Shown here in pieces: positions 1 through 9,658 of a DNA stretch of 64,000 bases (the first letter of the stretch is position 1; every line of letters starts with the position of its first letter). The DNA comes from Colwellia polaris (GTDB taxonomy: Bacteria; Pseudomonadota; Gammaproteobacteria; Enterobacterales; Alteromonadaceae). The stretch is taken from positions 186,001-250,000 of the forward strand of contig NZ_NBOE01000006.1 of assembly GCF_002104515.1 (NCBI RefSeq), read 5' to 3'. The translations under genes were made by a program, and so were the position numbers. The notes beneath the pieces are model-generated. The model was given only the letters and a program-made list of their open reading frames with translations. It was not told where the DNA came from and ran no database searches.

Positions 1-2865
1 GGTGATATTCTCACTGTCGATTTCACTAAACTGATAATTACTTAAGTTAAATTGGTAATGATTCACCCGTGTTTGTTCAACTTCATTTTCATCTAAATAG
101 GTTTCACTGTTAGATGCCAATAGCATTGAACCGTCTGGATGAATAACTAAGTTAGTTAAATCTACATCAGCCAAGGGGGAGTTAGCAGTATTGATTAAGG
201 TACCAGAAATAACGTGGTAAGTATTAATTTTGTCACCTGAAGCGATATAAACATAAGGTCGCATTGGGTCAAGTACTAAACCTGAAGCATTGACCGTAAC
301 ACTTTCAACATCAATATCTGCACTGTCATCAGCGCCTTTGTTAAACGTTACGTTAATGCTACCCGCTAAAGCTGAACCTTCGGTCGTCGGTGTTAAGTTA
401 ATTACTGCGCTATAGACACCGTCAGCAGTTAAATTAGCAGGAATTGCGTTAATGCTAAGGGTATTATTTGTGTTGTTTGCTGACAAAGACAACCAGTTAA
501 CATCGGTGCTTGCTTGCCAAGCAATAGGTGTTTCGCTGTTCGTTATAATATCAACGGTATGTTCTAAAGTTTGTTCGGTCGCTAAGCTGTTAAAGGCTAA
601 TGATGGATAGTTGCTACTTAACCTTATCGCGTCAATCGCAAGTTCTACCGTTATAACTTTTGTTGTGCCACTTGCAGGGTCGAATATAGATATACTGGCA
701 GACATTAAGCCCCAACCTGTAATTAGGCTGCGATCGATATCAATTAAAATAGCATCGCCATTTTCATCGCTTTGCTGGGTTAATATCAACCAAGGAGCGC
801 TGGCAGATGCTTGCCAATCTGCGCCAATATTCGACAGTGTCAGTGTTTGTTGGTTAATAACACTATCACCAAAATTGGTGGTAAAGCTTAAGGTTTCAGA
901 AGAAGTAGAAAATTGACTTAAATTAATAACATCTATGCTGTTAGCGTTTGGCGAAGGTAGCACAGCTCTGCTATCACCGTTGGCTATTAGCATTTGAGTG
1001 GGTTGGTTTGAACCTAATGTAATACGGTTAGCAATGGTTTGTTCTTCGTTATAAACATCAATGCTAAAGCCTGTTTCGGGATCAAATCTAACAAAGTGAG
1101 GGCGATCATTCGCTGTATGTGCTAGCGCTAAATCTATAATAGCTTCGTCGCTATTAAGTACACCATTGTCAGTAAAAGTTGTACCATCAAAGCTTATCCA
1201 TTGGCTTGTTGGGCTTAGGGCATAAATGTTTTTTTCATCTGAAGTAACATAAAAGTCATTAATTTGATCGTTCTCACCTAATAACTCTGGGCGGTAGCTG
1301 TGACTAATGCTGGTTGTAATCGGGTTACGGCCAAAGTCGTTCACCATAGCTTCAATACGCTTTATCGACATTAAATCATCAGCTGAACTAATATCTAAAG
1401 CAAACAGAGTTTGATTTTGTTCTGCGACATTAAATGCTCTGGCGAAAAAGGCATTAGCGGTATCAAAACCAACTTGCATAAGGTTTTCATCAGCAAACTC
1501 TAAAAGTGCTGTTGCAACAAAATAGCGGCCGTCAATGCGAATAAATTTAACCGGCTCATTGATAATATCGATATCGGTTAATTCAACAAAGCTCATATCG
1601 TCAAGATTAATTTTATATCTGTGTACTGTGGTTTCAGTGGTGTCTTCATCAATAACAACGGTTTCAGTCGCCTTGGCTAGTATTATGCTAGCGTCAGGGT
1701 GGATGATCAGTTGCTCTAATGTTGTTTCTTCAGGTGAAATTACCGTTGATGATAATAATTCGTTGCTATAAAGGTGATAGCTTCGTAGCTCGTTATTAAC
1801 GGCTACATAATATTGCGGCAATAAAGGATCAGTAACTATGCCATCGGTATTAGCAATAATGTCTAAAGAATTGTTTTCAGTGTTCAAGTCAGATTTATAA
1901 AAGCTCACTTGTATTGTGTTTGCCATTGCTGTGGTTTGATCATTTGGGCTAAGGGTTATTTCAGCCAGGGTTGTAGTGTTATTGGCTAGTGCACTGCTGT
2001 CAGCGGTAATGGTTAATTGGTTATTATCGTTGTCAGGCGTCAAGGTTAGCCATGTTGCTTCAGTGCTTGCTTGCCAGCCCCAAGGTAAAACACTATTTGA
2101 ATTTATATTCAGCACTGCTTTACGGTTGTTAATATTACCCGTTTCGGCCAAGGCAACATTGACTTTATCAGAAAAAATATGAATATTATCTAAGCTTAAT
2201 TCAACCGGATATTTAGTTGTGCCTAGTGGGCTAGTAATGTCGATTGTGGCAGGGTAAAAGCCTGATTGACTAAACTCAGCCAAATTAGGTGTTGCAGTAA
2301 TGGTGGTAATACCGTCAGTAAAGGTTTTTTCAACACTTAGCCAAGGTACTGAGCTCGTTAGTGATAAGTTGTCTGCGCTAGAGCTTAACTCGATAGTTTT
2401 TGCAGGTGTTGATTCAACGCCATAAGTGTCATCAAAGGTAAGTGCTTGCCATACCAATAATGAAACATTGATATCTGCATGCGCTAAATTTGTTGTGGCT
2501 GGGTCGCCACTTGATAGCCTTAATGTTGTGCCGTATAAGTCAGCAGCAATGATATCAGCGTCAACAACATCAATATGAATGGTAGCTGAGTTTGCGGTTA
2601 GGTTTTCAATACGATAATTCAACCAAGCAACTGGCTGCGCCGTTGGAGCAAAACCAAGTAATAAACCCGAGCCATCAAAATTTACATCAATGGCGATGGT
2701 ATTGCTCTCAGTTTGTAAAAACTCATTAGTAAATGCTACCGATGAAACCGATGAACTAACGGTGAATGTTGGAGCCTTTTCGTTTGAGCCGCCACATGCT
2801 TGTAAAAATAGTGAGCTAAATAAAATAACTAACATTAAACGCATGTTTTTCATTTGTCCCTTCAT
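1..2865 (-). CDS. Large BACON-repeat surface lipoprotein (5' part, runs off left edge)
   Basis: One frame stays open for 955 codons from ATG 2865 to the window edge, so the C-terminus is missing. An alternative ATG at 2853 gives a cleaner signal peptide. The N-terminus has a hydrophobic stretch ending in a lipobox (LQAC, Cys about 24), so the product is probably lipid-anchored in the outer membrane. Trp-Leu-(Ser/Thr/Ile)-(Leu/Val) cores typical of BACON-type Ig-like domains occur near residues 175, 272, 690 and 789. They form two pairs separated by about 340 residues that resemble a beta-propeller (YxxVxN, HPDxSxxLA, xxYFVAT motifs). A second propeller-like part begins before the edge, so the protein carries a large internal duplication. 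BACON domains are often linked to carbohydrate or surface binding; the function here is unknown. It is divergent from alaS. Confidence 0.75.
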   Translation of the reverse strand, partial: MKGQMKNMRLMLVILFSSLFLQACGGSNEKAPTFTVSSSVSSVAFTNEFLQTESNTIAIDVNFDGSGLLLGFAPTAQPVAWLNYRIENLTANSATIHIDVVDADIIAADLYGTTLRLSSGDPATTNLAHADINVSLLVWQALTFDDTYGVESTPAKTIELSSSADNLSLTSSVPWLSVEKTFTDGITTITATPNLAEFSQSGFYPATIDITSPLGTTKYPVELSLDNIHIFSDKVNVALAETGNINNRKAVLNINSNSVLPWGWQASTEATWLTLTPDNDNNQLTITADSSALANNTTTLAEITLSPNDQTTAMANTIQVSFYKSDLNTENNSLDIIANTDGIVTDPLLPQYYVAVNNELRSYHLYSNELLSSTVISPEETTLEQLIIHPDASIILAKATETVVIDEDTTETTVHRYKINLDDMSFVELTDIDIINEPVKFIRIDGRYFVATALLEFADENLMQVGFDTANAFFARAFNVAEQNQTLFALDISSADDLMSIKRIEAMVNDFGRNPITTSISHSYRPELLGENDQINDFYVTSDEKNIYALSPTSQWISFDGTTFTDNGVLNSDEAIIDLALAHTANDRPHFVRFDPETGFSIDVYNEEQTIANRITLGSNQPTQMLIANGDSRAVLPSPNANSIDVINLSQFSTSSETLSFTTNFGDSVINQQTLTLSNIGADWQASASAPWLILTQQSDENGDAILIDIDRSLITGWGLMSASISIFDPASGTTKVITVELAIDAIRLSSNYPSLAFNSLATEQTLEHTVDIITNSETPIAWQASTDVNWLSLSANNTNNTLSINAIPANLTADGVYSAVINLTPTTEGSALAGSINVTFNKGADDSADIDVESVTVNASGLVLDPMRPYVYIASGDKINTYHVISGTLINTANSPLADVDLTNLVIHPDGSMLLASNSETYLDENEVEQTRVNHYQFNLSNYQFSEIDSENIT

Positions 2866-3529
2866 ACAGGTCCCTGTTTTTATTAATTGCTAAACAATAG
2901 CTTATATTGATAACTGAATGTCGCTCTAAACTTGCTAATTCACTATTTCAATTGGTTAAGTTTATTTTGCGCGATTATTAACATAATGTAAAACTTATCA
3001 TCATTATTACAATATTTTTACATTTACAGACTATTTTTGTTTAATGTAAAAGTAAGGCTCCGCCTAAAGTTTTCCTTTGAAACGACGCTAAGTACTTATA
3101 TTTAAAAGCTAGCTTTACATTAAACCTTAGCTTAAAGCCCGATAAACCCTCAGTTTGTTATGCAGTTTTTATTTTTAGAAAACTCATCAATACTGGTATG
3201 GAATTGAGGTGCTGAGTCTGAATAAGTACCATAACAGTGTAAATTATCAAGCGACACTTCCCCTGTAAAAACTTACGCTATTCAACAGTAATGTGAATGA
3301 AAGTTAATGTTATCGACTATTTTTATGAAATTAGGATTAAATTCTTAAATACATTGGTATATTCAAGCAGAGGTTGCGTATAATATGCGCTTTGGTGCGT
3401 CCCTAATAAAGAACAAAAAGTTCAAGCTTAAATACTACGCTTTACAATAAGATGGTTTCTCATTACATGAAATCATGACACTATTAAACGCTTAAACAGA
3501 TATAATTTTTCGAAAAGTTGGAAATTCAC
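2866..3529. promoter_or_regulatory. Divergent intergenic region with probable alaS promoter
   Basis: AT-rich spacer between the lipoprotein and alaS. A perfect -10 hexamer TATAAT lies at 3379-3384, with a TTGGTA-like -35 at 3354-3359 (spacing 19, slightly long), about 145 bp before the alaS ATG. I see no RNA gene or ORF here. Confidence 0.4.
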
Positions 3530-6154
3530 ATGATTGAAACTAGTGCCCAATTGCGTCAGGCATTTTTAGATTTTTATGCTTCTAAGCAGCACCAAATTGT
3601 TGCGAGTAGCTCGCTTATTCCTGGTAACGATGCGACATTATTATTTACCAATGCTGGTATGGTGCCATTTAAAGATGTTTTTTTAGGCGATGATGTTCGC
3701 AGTTATACCCGAGCAACTTCTGCGCAACGTTGTGTACGTGCTGGTGGTAAGCACAACGATTTAGAAAATGTTGGTTATACCGCGCGTCACCATACTTTTT
3801 TCGAAATGCTAGGTAACTTTAGTTTTGGGGATTACTTCAAAGAAGAAGCGATAACTTATGCTTGGGAATTTTTAACCAACATATTGGCATTACCGAAAGA
3901 AAAATTATTGGTCACCGTTTATGAAAGTGATGACGAAGCTTATAATTATTGGTTGAATGAAATTGGCGTGCCAGCCGATAAAATTATTCGTATAGGTGAT
4001 AAGTCAGCCGATAAAAAGTACGAGTCAGATAACTTTTGGTCTATGGGTGATACTGGTCCTTGTGGTCCTTGTTCTGAAATTTTTTATGATCACGGTGAAG
4101 AAATTTTCGGTGGTCCTCCAGGTTCGCCAGATGAAGACGGCGACCGCTTCATCGAAATTTGGAATATAGTTTTCATGCAATACAACCGTCATGCTGACGG
4201 CACAATGGAAAACTTACCAAAACCTTCAGTGGATACAGGCATGGGCTTAGAGCGCATTGCCGCTATTACACAAGGTGTGCATAGCAATTATGAAATAGAT
4301 ATTTTCCAAAACTTAATTAAAGACACCGCTAAATTACTTGAATGTAACGATTTAGAGCATAAGTCTCTGCGTGTTATTGCCGACCATATTCGTTCATGTA
4401 GTTTCCTAATCACTGATGGTGTTATGCCTTCAAATGAAGGGCGTGGCTATGTATTACGCCGTATCATTCGCCGTGCTATTCGCCACGGTCACAAATTAGA
4501 AGCTAAGTCATTTTTCTTTCATAAATTAGTTGCCTCACTTGCAGAGCAAATGGGTGCTGCATATCCTGAACTTGTTCAACAACAAGCAACTATTGAGAAA
4601 ATTTTACGTATAGAAGAAGAGCAGTTTGGCCGCACGTTAGACCGAGGCATGGCATTACTAGAAGATATATTATCTGATCTTAAAGGCAACACTATTGCTG
4701 GCGATGATGTATTTAAGTTATACGATACTTATGGCTTTCCAGCTGATTTAACCGCTGATATTGCTCGTGAGCGAGCGCTTAATATCGACATTGAAGGCTT
4801 TGATGCCGCCATGGCTCAACAACGTATTCGTGCCCAAAAAGCCAGCCAGTTTGGTACTGACTATAACGAAACACTAAAATCAGAACATCGCACTAACTTT
4901 AAAGGTTACACGCGTAATGAAATGTCATCTACTGTGGTAGAACTGTTTAACAATGAGTCTTCAGTTAGCACATTAAACGCAGGTGAAACGGGTATTGTTA
5001 TTCTTGACCAAACGCCATTTTATGCTGAGTCAGGTGGACAGGTGGGTGACAGCGGTACATTAATCCTAGAAAACGGTGTTTTTGAAGTTACCGACACAAC
5101 CAAGCTTGGCAATGCATTTGCGCATAAAGGTATTGCTCGACAAACCATTGGTTTGAATAGCCGAGTTACCGCCAAAATTGATACTGAACGTCGCGATGCT
5201 ATTGTGAAGAACCACACGGCAACGCATATTTTACACGCTGCGCTTCGTAAGGTGCTAGGCGAGCATGTTACTCAGAAAGGCTCATTATGTGACGCCGAAA
5301 AACTGCGTTTTGACTTTTCTAATTTTGAAGCAGTAACGCCAGAAGAGTTAAATACGGTTGAACGTATGGTAAACGCACAAATTCGTAGTAATTTGGGGCG
5401 TGACACTAACCTAATGGCAATAGATGAAGCCAAAGCAAAAGGTGCAATGGCCTTATTTGGTGAAAAATACGATGATGAAGTTCGCGTTGTTACCTTAGGT
5501 GACTTTTCTACAGAGCTTTGTGGTGGTGTACATGTTAATCGTACCGGTGATATTGGTTTATTTAAGATTACTTCTGAGTCAGGCATTGCTGCGGGTGTTC
5601 GTCGAATTGAAGCTGTAACAGGTGAAGCGGCATTAAACTATTTTGAAGCACAAGAGCAAACCTTAAATACCATTGCAGCGTTAGTGAAAACTGAGCCGGC
5701 TAATGTCACAGGTAAAATTGAACAAGTGATATTACGTAATAAAGAGTTAGAAAAAGAACTCGCGCAATTTAAGCAAAAGCTTGCCAGTGCGGCCGGTGCA
5801 GACCTAGTAAGCCAAGCTAAAGATTATAATGGTGTTAAAGCGCTTATTGCTAACTTAGAAGGCGTAGAAGCTAAATCATTGCGTGGTATGGTTGATGACC
5901 TGAAAAATAAAATGGGCTCAGGCATTATTTTACTTGCGACCGCGAGCGATAATAAGGTGAGCTTAATTGCTGGCGTAACTAAAGATTTAGTCGGGCGAGT
6001 TAAATCAGGTGAGTTAGTTAATGTAGCGGCTCAAGAAGTAGGTGGTAAAGGTGGCGGTCGTCCTGATATGGCACAAGCAGGTGGCAGCCAACCAGAAAAC
6101 CTTGAAGCGGCTCTAACAGCAGCTCAGAACTGGTTAACTGATAAACTGAGCTAA
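3530..6154 (+). CDS. alaS: Alanine--tRNA ligase
   Basis: Cytoplasmic class II aminoacyl-tRNA synthetase that charges tRNA-Ala and edits Ser/Gly mischarging. The protein is 874 residues, the usual length. It shows the N-terminal catalytic core (LRQAFLDFY start, [26 protein letters not shown]), the editing-domain zinc motif HTATHILH with the later CGGVH, and a C-Ala domain rich in glycine ([15 protein letters not shown]). The frame is also open to an upstream TTG at 3518, but ATG 3530 matches the conserved N-terminus ([10 protein letters not shown]). The product call is secure. recX and recA, which usually precede alaS in gammaproteobacteria, are not upstream; recA is at the far end of the window. 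Confidence 0.97.
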   Translation: MIETSAQLRQAFLDFYASKQHQIVASSSLIPGNDATLLFTNAGMVPFKDVFLGDDVRSYTRATSAQRCVRAGGKHNDLENVGYTARHHTFFEMLGNFSFGDYFKEEAITYAWEFLTNILALPKEKLLVTVYESDDEAYNYWLNEIGVPADKIIRIGDKSADKKYESDNFWSMGDTGPCGPCSEIFYDHGEEIFGGPPGSPDEDGDRFIEIWNIVFMQYNRHADGTMENLPKPSVDTGMGLERIAAITQGVHSNYEIDIFQNLIKDTAKLLECNDLEHKSLRVIADHIRSCSFLITDGVMPSNEGRGYVLRRIIRRAIRHGHKLEAKSFFFHKLVASLAEQMGAAYPELVQQQATIEKILRIEEEQFGRTLDRGMALLEDILSDLKGNTIAGDDVFKLYDTYGFPADLTADIARERALNIDIEGFDAAMAQQRIRAQKASQFGTDYNETLKSEHRTNFKGYTRNEMSSTVVELFNNESSVSTLNAGETGIVILDQTPFYAESGGQVGDSGTLILENGVFEVTDTTKLGNAFAHKGIARQTIGLNSRVTAKIDTERRDAIVKNHTATHILHAALRKVLGEHVTQKGSLCDAEKLRFDFSNFEAVTPEELNTVERMVNAQIRSNLGRDTNLMAIDEAKAKGAMALFGEKYDDEVRVVTLGDFSTELCGGVHVNRTGDIGLFKITSESGIAAGVRRIEAVTGEAALNYFEAQEQTLNTIAALVKTEPANVTGKIEQVILRNKELEKELAQFKQKLASAAGADLVSQAKDYNGVKALIANLEGVEAKSLRGMVDDLKNKMGSGIILLATASDNKVSLIAGVTKDLVGRVKSGELVNVAAQEVGGKGGGRPDMAQAGGSQPENLEAALTAAQNWLTDKLS

Positions 6155-6181
6155 GCAATAGCATCATATAGAAATTAACTA

Positions 6182-6206
6182 AAGGGACCTTGTGTCCCTT
6201 TTTTTG
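6182..6206 (+). terminator. Intrinsic terminator of alaS
   Basis: Arms AAGGGAC and GTCCCTT with a 5-nt loop, followed by a run of T residues, 28 bp after the alaS stop. Confidence 0.85.
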
Positions 6207-6261
6207 ATCTAGGGTTTTATAAAACTTTAAACCTAATAATTTTACGGATTAAAAAACTAAG

Positions 6262-7110
6262 AGATTAAGGGCTTTTACCACCGAGGCAACCAGGAGAGAT
6301 TAGTGATAAGGAAATTGAGTATAGGTAAGATCTTACTTTCATGTGTTTTGCTCTTCTCGGTGCAGGGAGAAGTCCCTCGGTGCCTCGGTGGTGATATATC
6401 TTTGCTGTGCTTTTTGGCTGTACGCATTTATCACTGAGCTCTTTTTCGTAAGAGATAAAAAATAAAGGGCTACTACCACCGAGGCACCGAGGCGCTGCGC
6501 GCTACACCGAGAAGAGAACAGTGATAAGAGCAGTGTATGCGGGTAAGATATTTCATTAATGTCTTTGCTTTTCTCGGTGCAGCACGAAGTCCCTAGGTGC
6601 CTCGGTGGTGATATATCTTTGCTGTGCTTTTTGGTTTTACGCTTTATCACCGAGCTCTTTTTCGTAAGAGATTAAAAAATTTAAGGGTTGCTAGCACCGA
6701 GGCACCGAGAAGAGATCAGTGATAAGAACAGTGATAAGAACAGTGATAAGAACAGTGATAAGAACAGTGATAAGAGCTGTGTATGTGAGGTAAGATCTTA
6801 CTTTAATGTTTTTGCTTTTCTCGGTGCAGGACGAAGTCCCTCGGTGCCTCGGTGGTGATATATCTTTGCTGTGCTTTTTGGCTTTAAGCTTTATCACCGA
6901 GCTCTTTTTCGTAAGAGATTAAAAAATTTAAGGGTTGCTACCACCTAGGCACCGAGGCGCTGCGCGCTACACCGAGAAGAGAACAGTGATAAGAACAGTG
7001 ATAAGAGCAGTGTATGCGGGTAAGATCTTGCATTAATGTTTTTGCTTTTCTCGGTGTAGGAAGTCCCTCGGTGCCTCGGTGGTGATATATCTTTGCTGTG
7101 TTTTTTGAGA
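6262..7110. repeat. Four tandem copies of a ~230-bp palindromic repeat
   Basis: Four units follow one another, with right arms ending near 6392, 6610, 6857 and 7087 (periods about 216, 247 and 230 bp). Each unit has a left arm of the type ACCACCGAGGCACCGAG and a right arm CTCGGTGCCTCGGTGGT, so every unit can fold into a long stem. Between units is a conserved spacer (GATATATCTTTGCTGTG, then GAGCTCTTTTTCGTAAGAGA). Units 2 and 4 also share GGCGCTGCGCGCTACACCGAG. The core resembles the ACCACaGAGGCACaGAG palindromes scattered in many gammaproteobacterial genomes. Short minus-strand ORFs here encode the repeat itself and are not credible genes. Confidence 0.9.
6717..6776. repeat. 12-bp minisatellite, five copies, inside palindromic unit 3
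   Basis: CAGTGATAAGAA is repeated five times (the last copy ends GAG). The same position holds two copies in unit 4 and about one in units 1 and 2, so copy number varies between otherwise similar units. Confidence 0.9.
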
Positions 7111-7562
7111 GGGCTGGTTTTACGATCCTACTAATAAGTTCTCTATTCATTTAAAAGTAATATTTTTATTTCATTTCCAGTGGAATTATTTTGTAGTTAA
7201 CAGGTCTTATGTATAGAAGACTAGCCGTTTATGTTAATAAAACGTGAAATCGGACCAGTTTAAAAGGTATTTAGAAAATAATTTACCAAAATAACAATTA
7301 ATTAAGCATAAACTGTTTATTGTTTCATTAAGGTTGGTAAAATAACCATGAATTGCTTAAATTGCATTCTACTCTTGATTTACACATTCTTATTTAAATA
7401 CTTAAAAACTGACATTGATAATGGAATTTTCAATGTTTAATAAGTTTTTTAAATACTTATTGTAATCTTTAGTGCACTTTTGCAAAAATTAGACTAAATT
7501 TAATTTGTTACTAGCTTATATATATTTAGTGGATCTCGTTTTTAAACATAAAGGAAATTAAG
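7111..7562. other. AT-rich leader upstream of csrA
   Basis: About 450 bp without an ORF. It presumably holds the csrA promoter(s), but I could not pick one with confidence. The ribosome binding site is AAAGGAAATTAAG directly before the ATG at 7563. Confidence 0.4.
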
Positions 7563-7760
7563 ATGTTAATATTAACTCGCCGAGTTGGTGAAACGTTGAT
7601 GATCGGAGACGACGTCACAGTGACAGTGTTAGGTGTAAAGGGCAATCAGGTTCGCATTGGTGTTAATGCGCCGAAAGAAGTGTCAGTTCATCGTGAAGAA
7701 ATATACATGAGAATTCAATCAGAAAAAGGTGAGGGTGAAGCCTCAGGGAATGAAATCTAA
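7563..7760 (+). CDS. csrA: Carbon storage regulator CsrA (RsmA)
   Basis: A 65-residue RNA-binding homodimer that represses or stabilises mRNAs by binding GGA motifs near ribosome binding sites. The protein starts [10 protein letters not shown], with the RNA-contacting first beta-strand, and carries VHREEIY with the conserved Arg that contacts RNA. Length and sequence are typical. It follows alaS, as in E. coli, but with the four-unit palindromic repeat cluster in between. A strong SD (AAGGAA) precedes the ATG. Downstream lies a terminator and then tRNA-Ser and tRNA-Arg, again the E. coli order (csrA-serV-argV). Confidence 0.98.
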   Translation: MLILTRRVGETLMIGDDVTVTVLGVKGNQVRIGVNAPKEVSVHREEIYMRIQSEKGEGEASGNEI

Positions 7761-7776
7761 GTATTTTCTACTAATT

Positions 7777-7801
7777 AAAGCCGACATCAGTCGGCTTTTT
7801 T
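7777..7801 (+). terminator. Intrinsic terminator of csrA
   Basis: AAAGCCGAC and GTCGGCTTT arms around a short loop, then a T run, 16 bp after the csrA stop. Confidence 0.9.
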
Positions 7802-7927
7802 GATCTAGTAACATAATTTATTCAGAGTAAAAGGCGCCATTTTTAGTAACTTAATGTTGGGAAATTAACCGTATTGTTTGAATTCTCATCAAACAGTCAA
7901 AAAATATAAATAAATGCCGAAAAATGT

Positions 7928-7955
7928 TTGACTTATTTTTTTAATCCCTTATTAT
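7928..7955 (+). promoter_or_regulatory. Probable tRNA operon promoter
   Basis: TTGACT (7928-7933), 16 bp, TATTAT (7950-7955), followed by a GC-rich discriminator (CGCACCC) just before tRNA-Ser. A GC-rich discriminator is typical of stringently controlled stable-RNA promoters. Confidence 0.6.
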
Positions 7956-7966
7956 TCGCACCCATT

Positions 7967-8061
<95 letters not shown>

Positions 8062-8203
8062 TTTTAGATTGGCACCGTAGGAACAACGGTATTGAAATAG
8101 TTCATTATGAATGTATATAATATTCACTAGGTCGTTTTACCTAAGTTAATGTTGTTAGTTCATTATCTCTTAAACTAGAGATATAAATAACAAGTTTGAA
8201 TAA

Positions 8204-8280
8204 GGACGCGTAGCTCAGCTGGATAGAGTACCTGGCTACGAACCAGGCGGTCGCAGGTTCGACTCCTGCCGCGTCCGCCA
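8204..8280 (+). tRNA. argV: tRNA-Arg (anticodon ACG), copy 1
   Basis: A 77-nt tRNA with acceptor GGACGCG pairing with CGCGTCC and encoded CCA. Anticodon ACG (inosine-modified to ICG) is at 8238-8240, and the T-loop is GTTCGAC. It reads CGU/CGC/CGA and is identical to the copy at 8414. Confidence 0.97.
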
Positions 8281-8413
8281 CTTTTCTTTAAGTGGATAAA
8301 TAATAAAGAGTAGCTAGTATTAAAGCTAATAAAAAATAAATATATGATTTATATTAAGTTTTAATTTGATATAAATTTATCTTGAATCAAGATATAAAAT
8401 AACGATTGACCGC

Positions 8414-8490
8414 GGACGCGTAGCTCAGCTGGATAGAGTACCTGGCTACGAACCAGGCGGTCGCAGGTTCGACTCCTGCCGCGTCCGCCA
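8414..8490 (+). tRNA. argV: tRNA-Arg (anticodon ACG), copy 2
   Basis: Same 77-nt sequence as the preceding tRNA-Arg, anticodon 8448-8450. The duplication resembles the argVYZQ array that follows serV in E. coli. Confidence 0.97.
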
Positions 8491-8494
8491 CATT

Positions 8495-8525
8495 AAAAAA
8501 ACCAGTCTTATGACTGGTTTTTTTT
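8495..8525 (+). terminator. Terminator of the tRNA operon
   Basis: AAAAACCAGTC, loop, GACTGGTTTTTTT. A GC-rich stem with a T run starts 5 bp after the last tRNA. Confidence 0.9.
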
Positions 8526-9377
8526 CGCCTAAAATTTATCATTACCTCTTTTAAAAGCATCCGATTATTTATTTCAATTGCTATAACCCATTGCTCAGTT
8601 AAGTATTAGCGAGAAATAGATTAATTTTCTTAAGTGATAAAGGCATTAATGCAATTGCTTTAACTTATTGATTACCTATAGATGATCTAATCATTAAACT
8701 TTTCATAGTACAACCTCCTAATATAACCCCTAAATAGTGCGTTAACGTCGGTAATGCGCTTTTGTATTAACCGTATAGATTATTTCGATGAAGATTTCTC
8801 TGGGAGCTTGTTATTGAATGACTAGTTTTACCTCATTTTTATTCTAAGAGGAAAGCTAACTAACCTGTTTGGTATTACATAGCCAATATTCTTAATAAAA
8901 GTGGACTCGAATAAAGCGTGGATTTAATAAAGCTAGGTTCTGCCAAGTGACATTTTTCACTCGATTATTGTATCGACTACTGGGCGATGAATAGCGATTT
9001 GTTAAATTGACACGGTAAAGCCGATGTCAATTGTTTAGAAGCATATAGGCGTTATTAGTTTGTTCCTTAGTAATATTGTAGTTTGATTTTTGAACGATAT
9101 TTATTTGTTCGGGATACGGCTTGATAGTATTGGATATTGTATATTATCTTGGGTTTTCTTTTTATAATAGCCGCTATTCATAACTTTGATATTGTATACA
9201 ATCTTTGTTTTATATTCGATTGTATAAAATAATGATGAAATTACGCTTAAAATAGTGCTTTTTTTAACCTGTTGTAACTTGACATTACTTTATTTTATCA
9301 ATTTGTAAGAATTTGTTTGCTTTTTACACATTGGAGTGATTATTCTAATTATATAAATATTACTTGAGAGTAAAAAA
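8526..9377. promoter_or_regulatory. Long upstream region of oadGAB with repeated ATTGTATA motifs
   Basis: About 850 bp without a long ORF. Three related palindromic motifs lie at 9136-9147 (ATTGTATATTAT), 9191-9202 (ATTGTATACAAT, perfect palindrome) and 9219-9230 (ATTGTATAAAAT). The first two share the exact 11-mer GATATTGTATA, 55 bp apart. This is the pattern of an operator array, perhaps for a GntR-type or other dimeric regulator. On the minus strand, 8665-8706 holds a 13-codon ORF behind a perfect AGGAGGT ribosome binding site. Confidence 0.45.
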
Positions 9378-9650
9378 ATGGAAAATCTTCAACAGTTATT
9401 TATTGAAGCAGGCACTTTGATGTTAGCCGGAATGGTGTTTGTTTTTGCCTTTTTAGGTTTATTGATTGTTTTTATCAATATTGTGCTTGTGAGGTTGGCA
9501 AATAAATATCCTGATGCCGTTGTCGAAAACAGAAACTCAAGTAAAAGAAATAAGAAAAAAGAAGACGGTAAAAATGTATCACCTGCAGTTGTCGCAGCAA
9601 TTTCTTCTGCTGTTACTCAATATCGTCAACAACATTCAGCTCAGAAATAG
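9378..9650 (+). CDS. oadG: Oxaloacetate decarboxylase gamma subunit (Na+ pump)
   Basis: A 90-residue small subunit with one N-terminal transmembrane helix (about residues 15-37) and a charged, Lys-rich, soluble tail ([12 protein letters not shown]). It anchors the alpha subunit to the membrane beta subunit of the Na+-translocating oxaloacetate decarboxylase. It is the first gene of oadGAB, with only 8 bp before oadA. The tail lacks a clear His-rich zinc site. The family call rests on position, topology and length. Confidence 0.9.
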   Translation: MENLQQLFIEAGTLMLAGMVFVFAFLGLLIVFINIVLVRLANKYPDAVVENRNSSKRNKKKEDGKNVSPAVVAAISSAVTQYRQQHSAQK

Positions 9651-9658
9651 GAACTACC

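Noticed and set aside
611-2893. Plus-strand ORFs of 67-101 codons opposite the lipoprotein
   Set aside because: They are antisense to one continuous minus-strand frame with clear domain structure and signal peptide.
6339-7150. Three minus-strand ORFs (about 70-103 codons) in the repeat cluster
   Set aside because: They translate the palindromic repeat units themselves (shared KKHSKDISPPRH peptide in each) and have no ribosome binding sites or family similarity.
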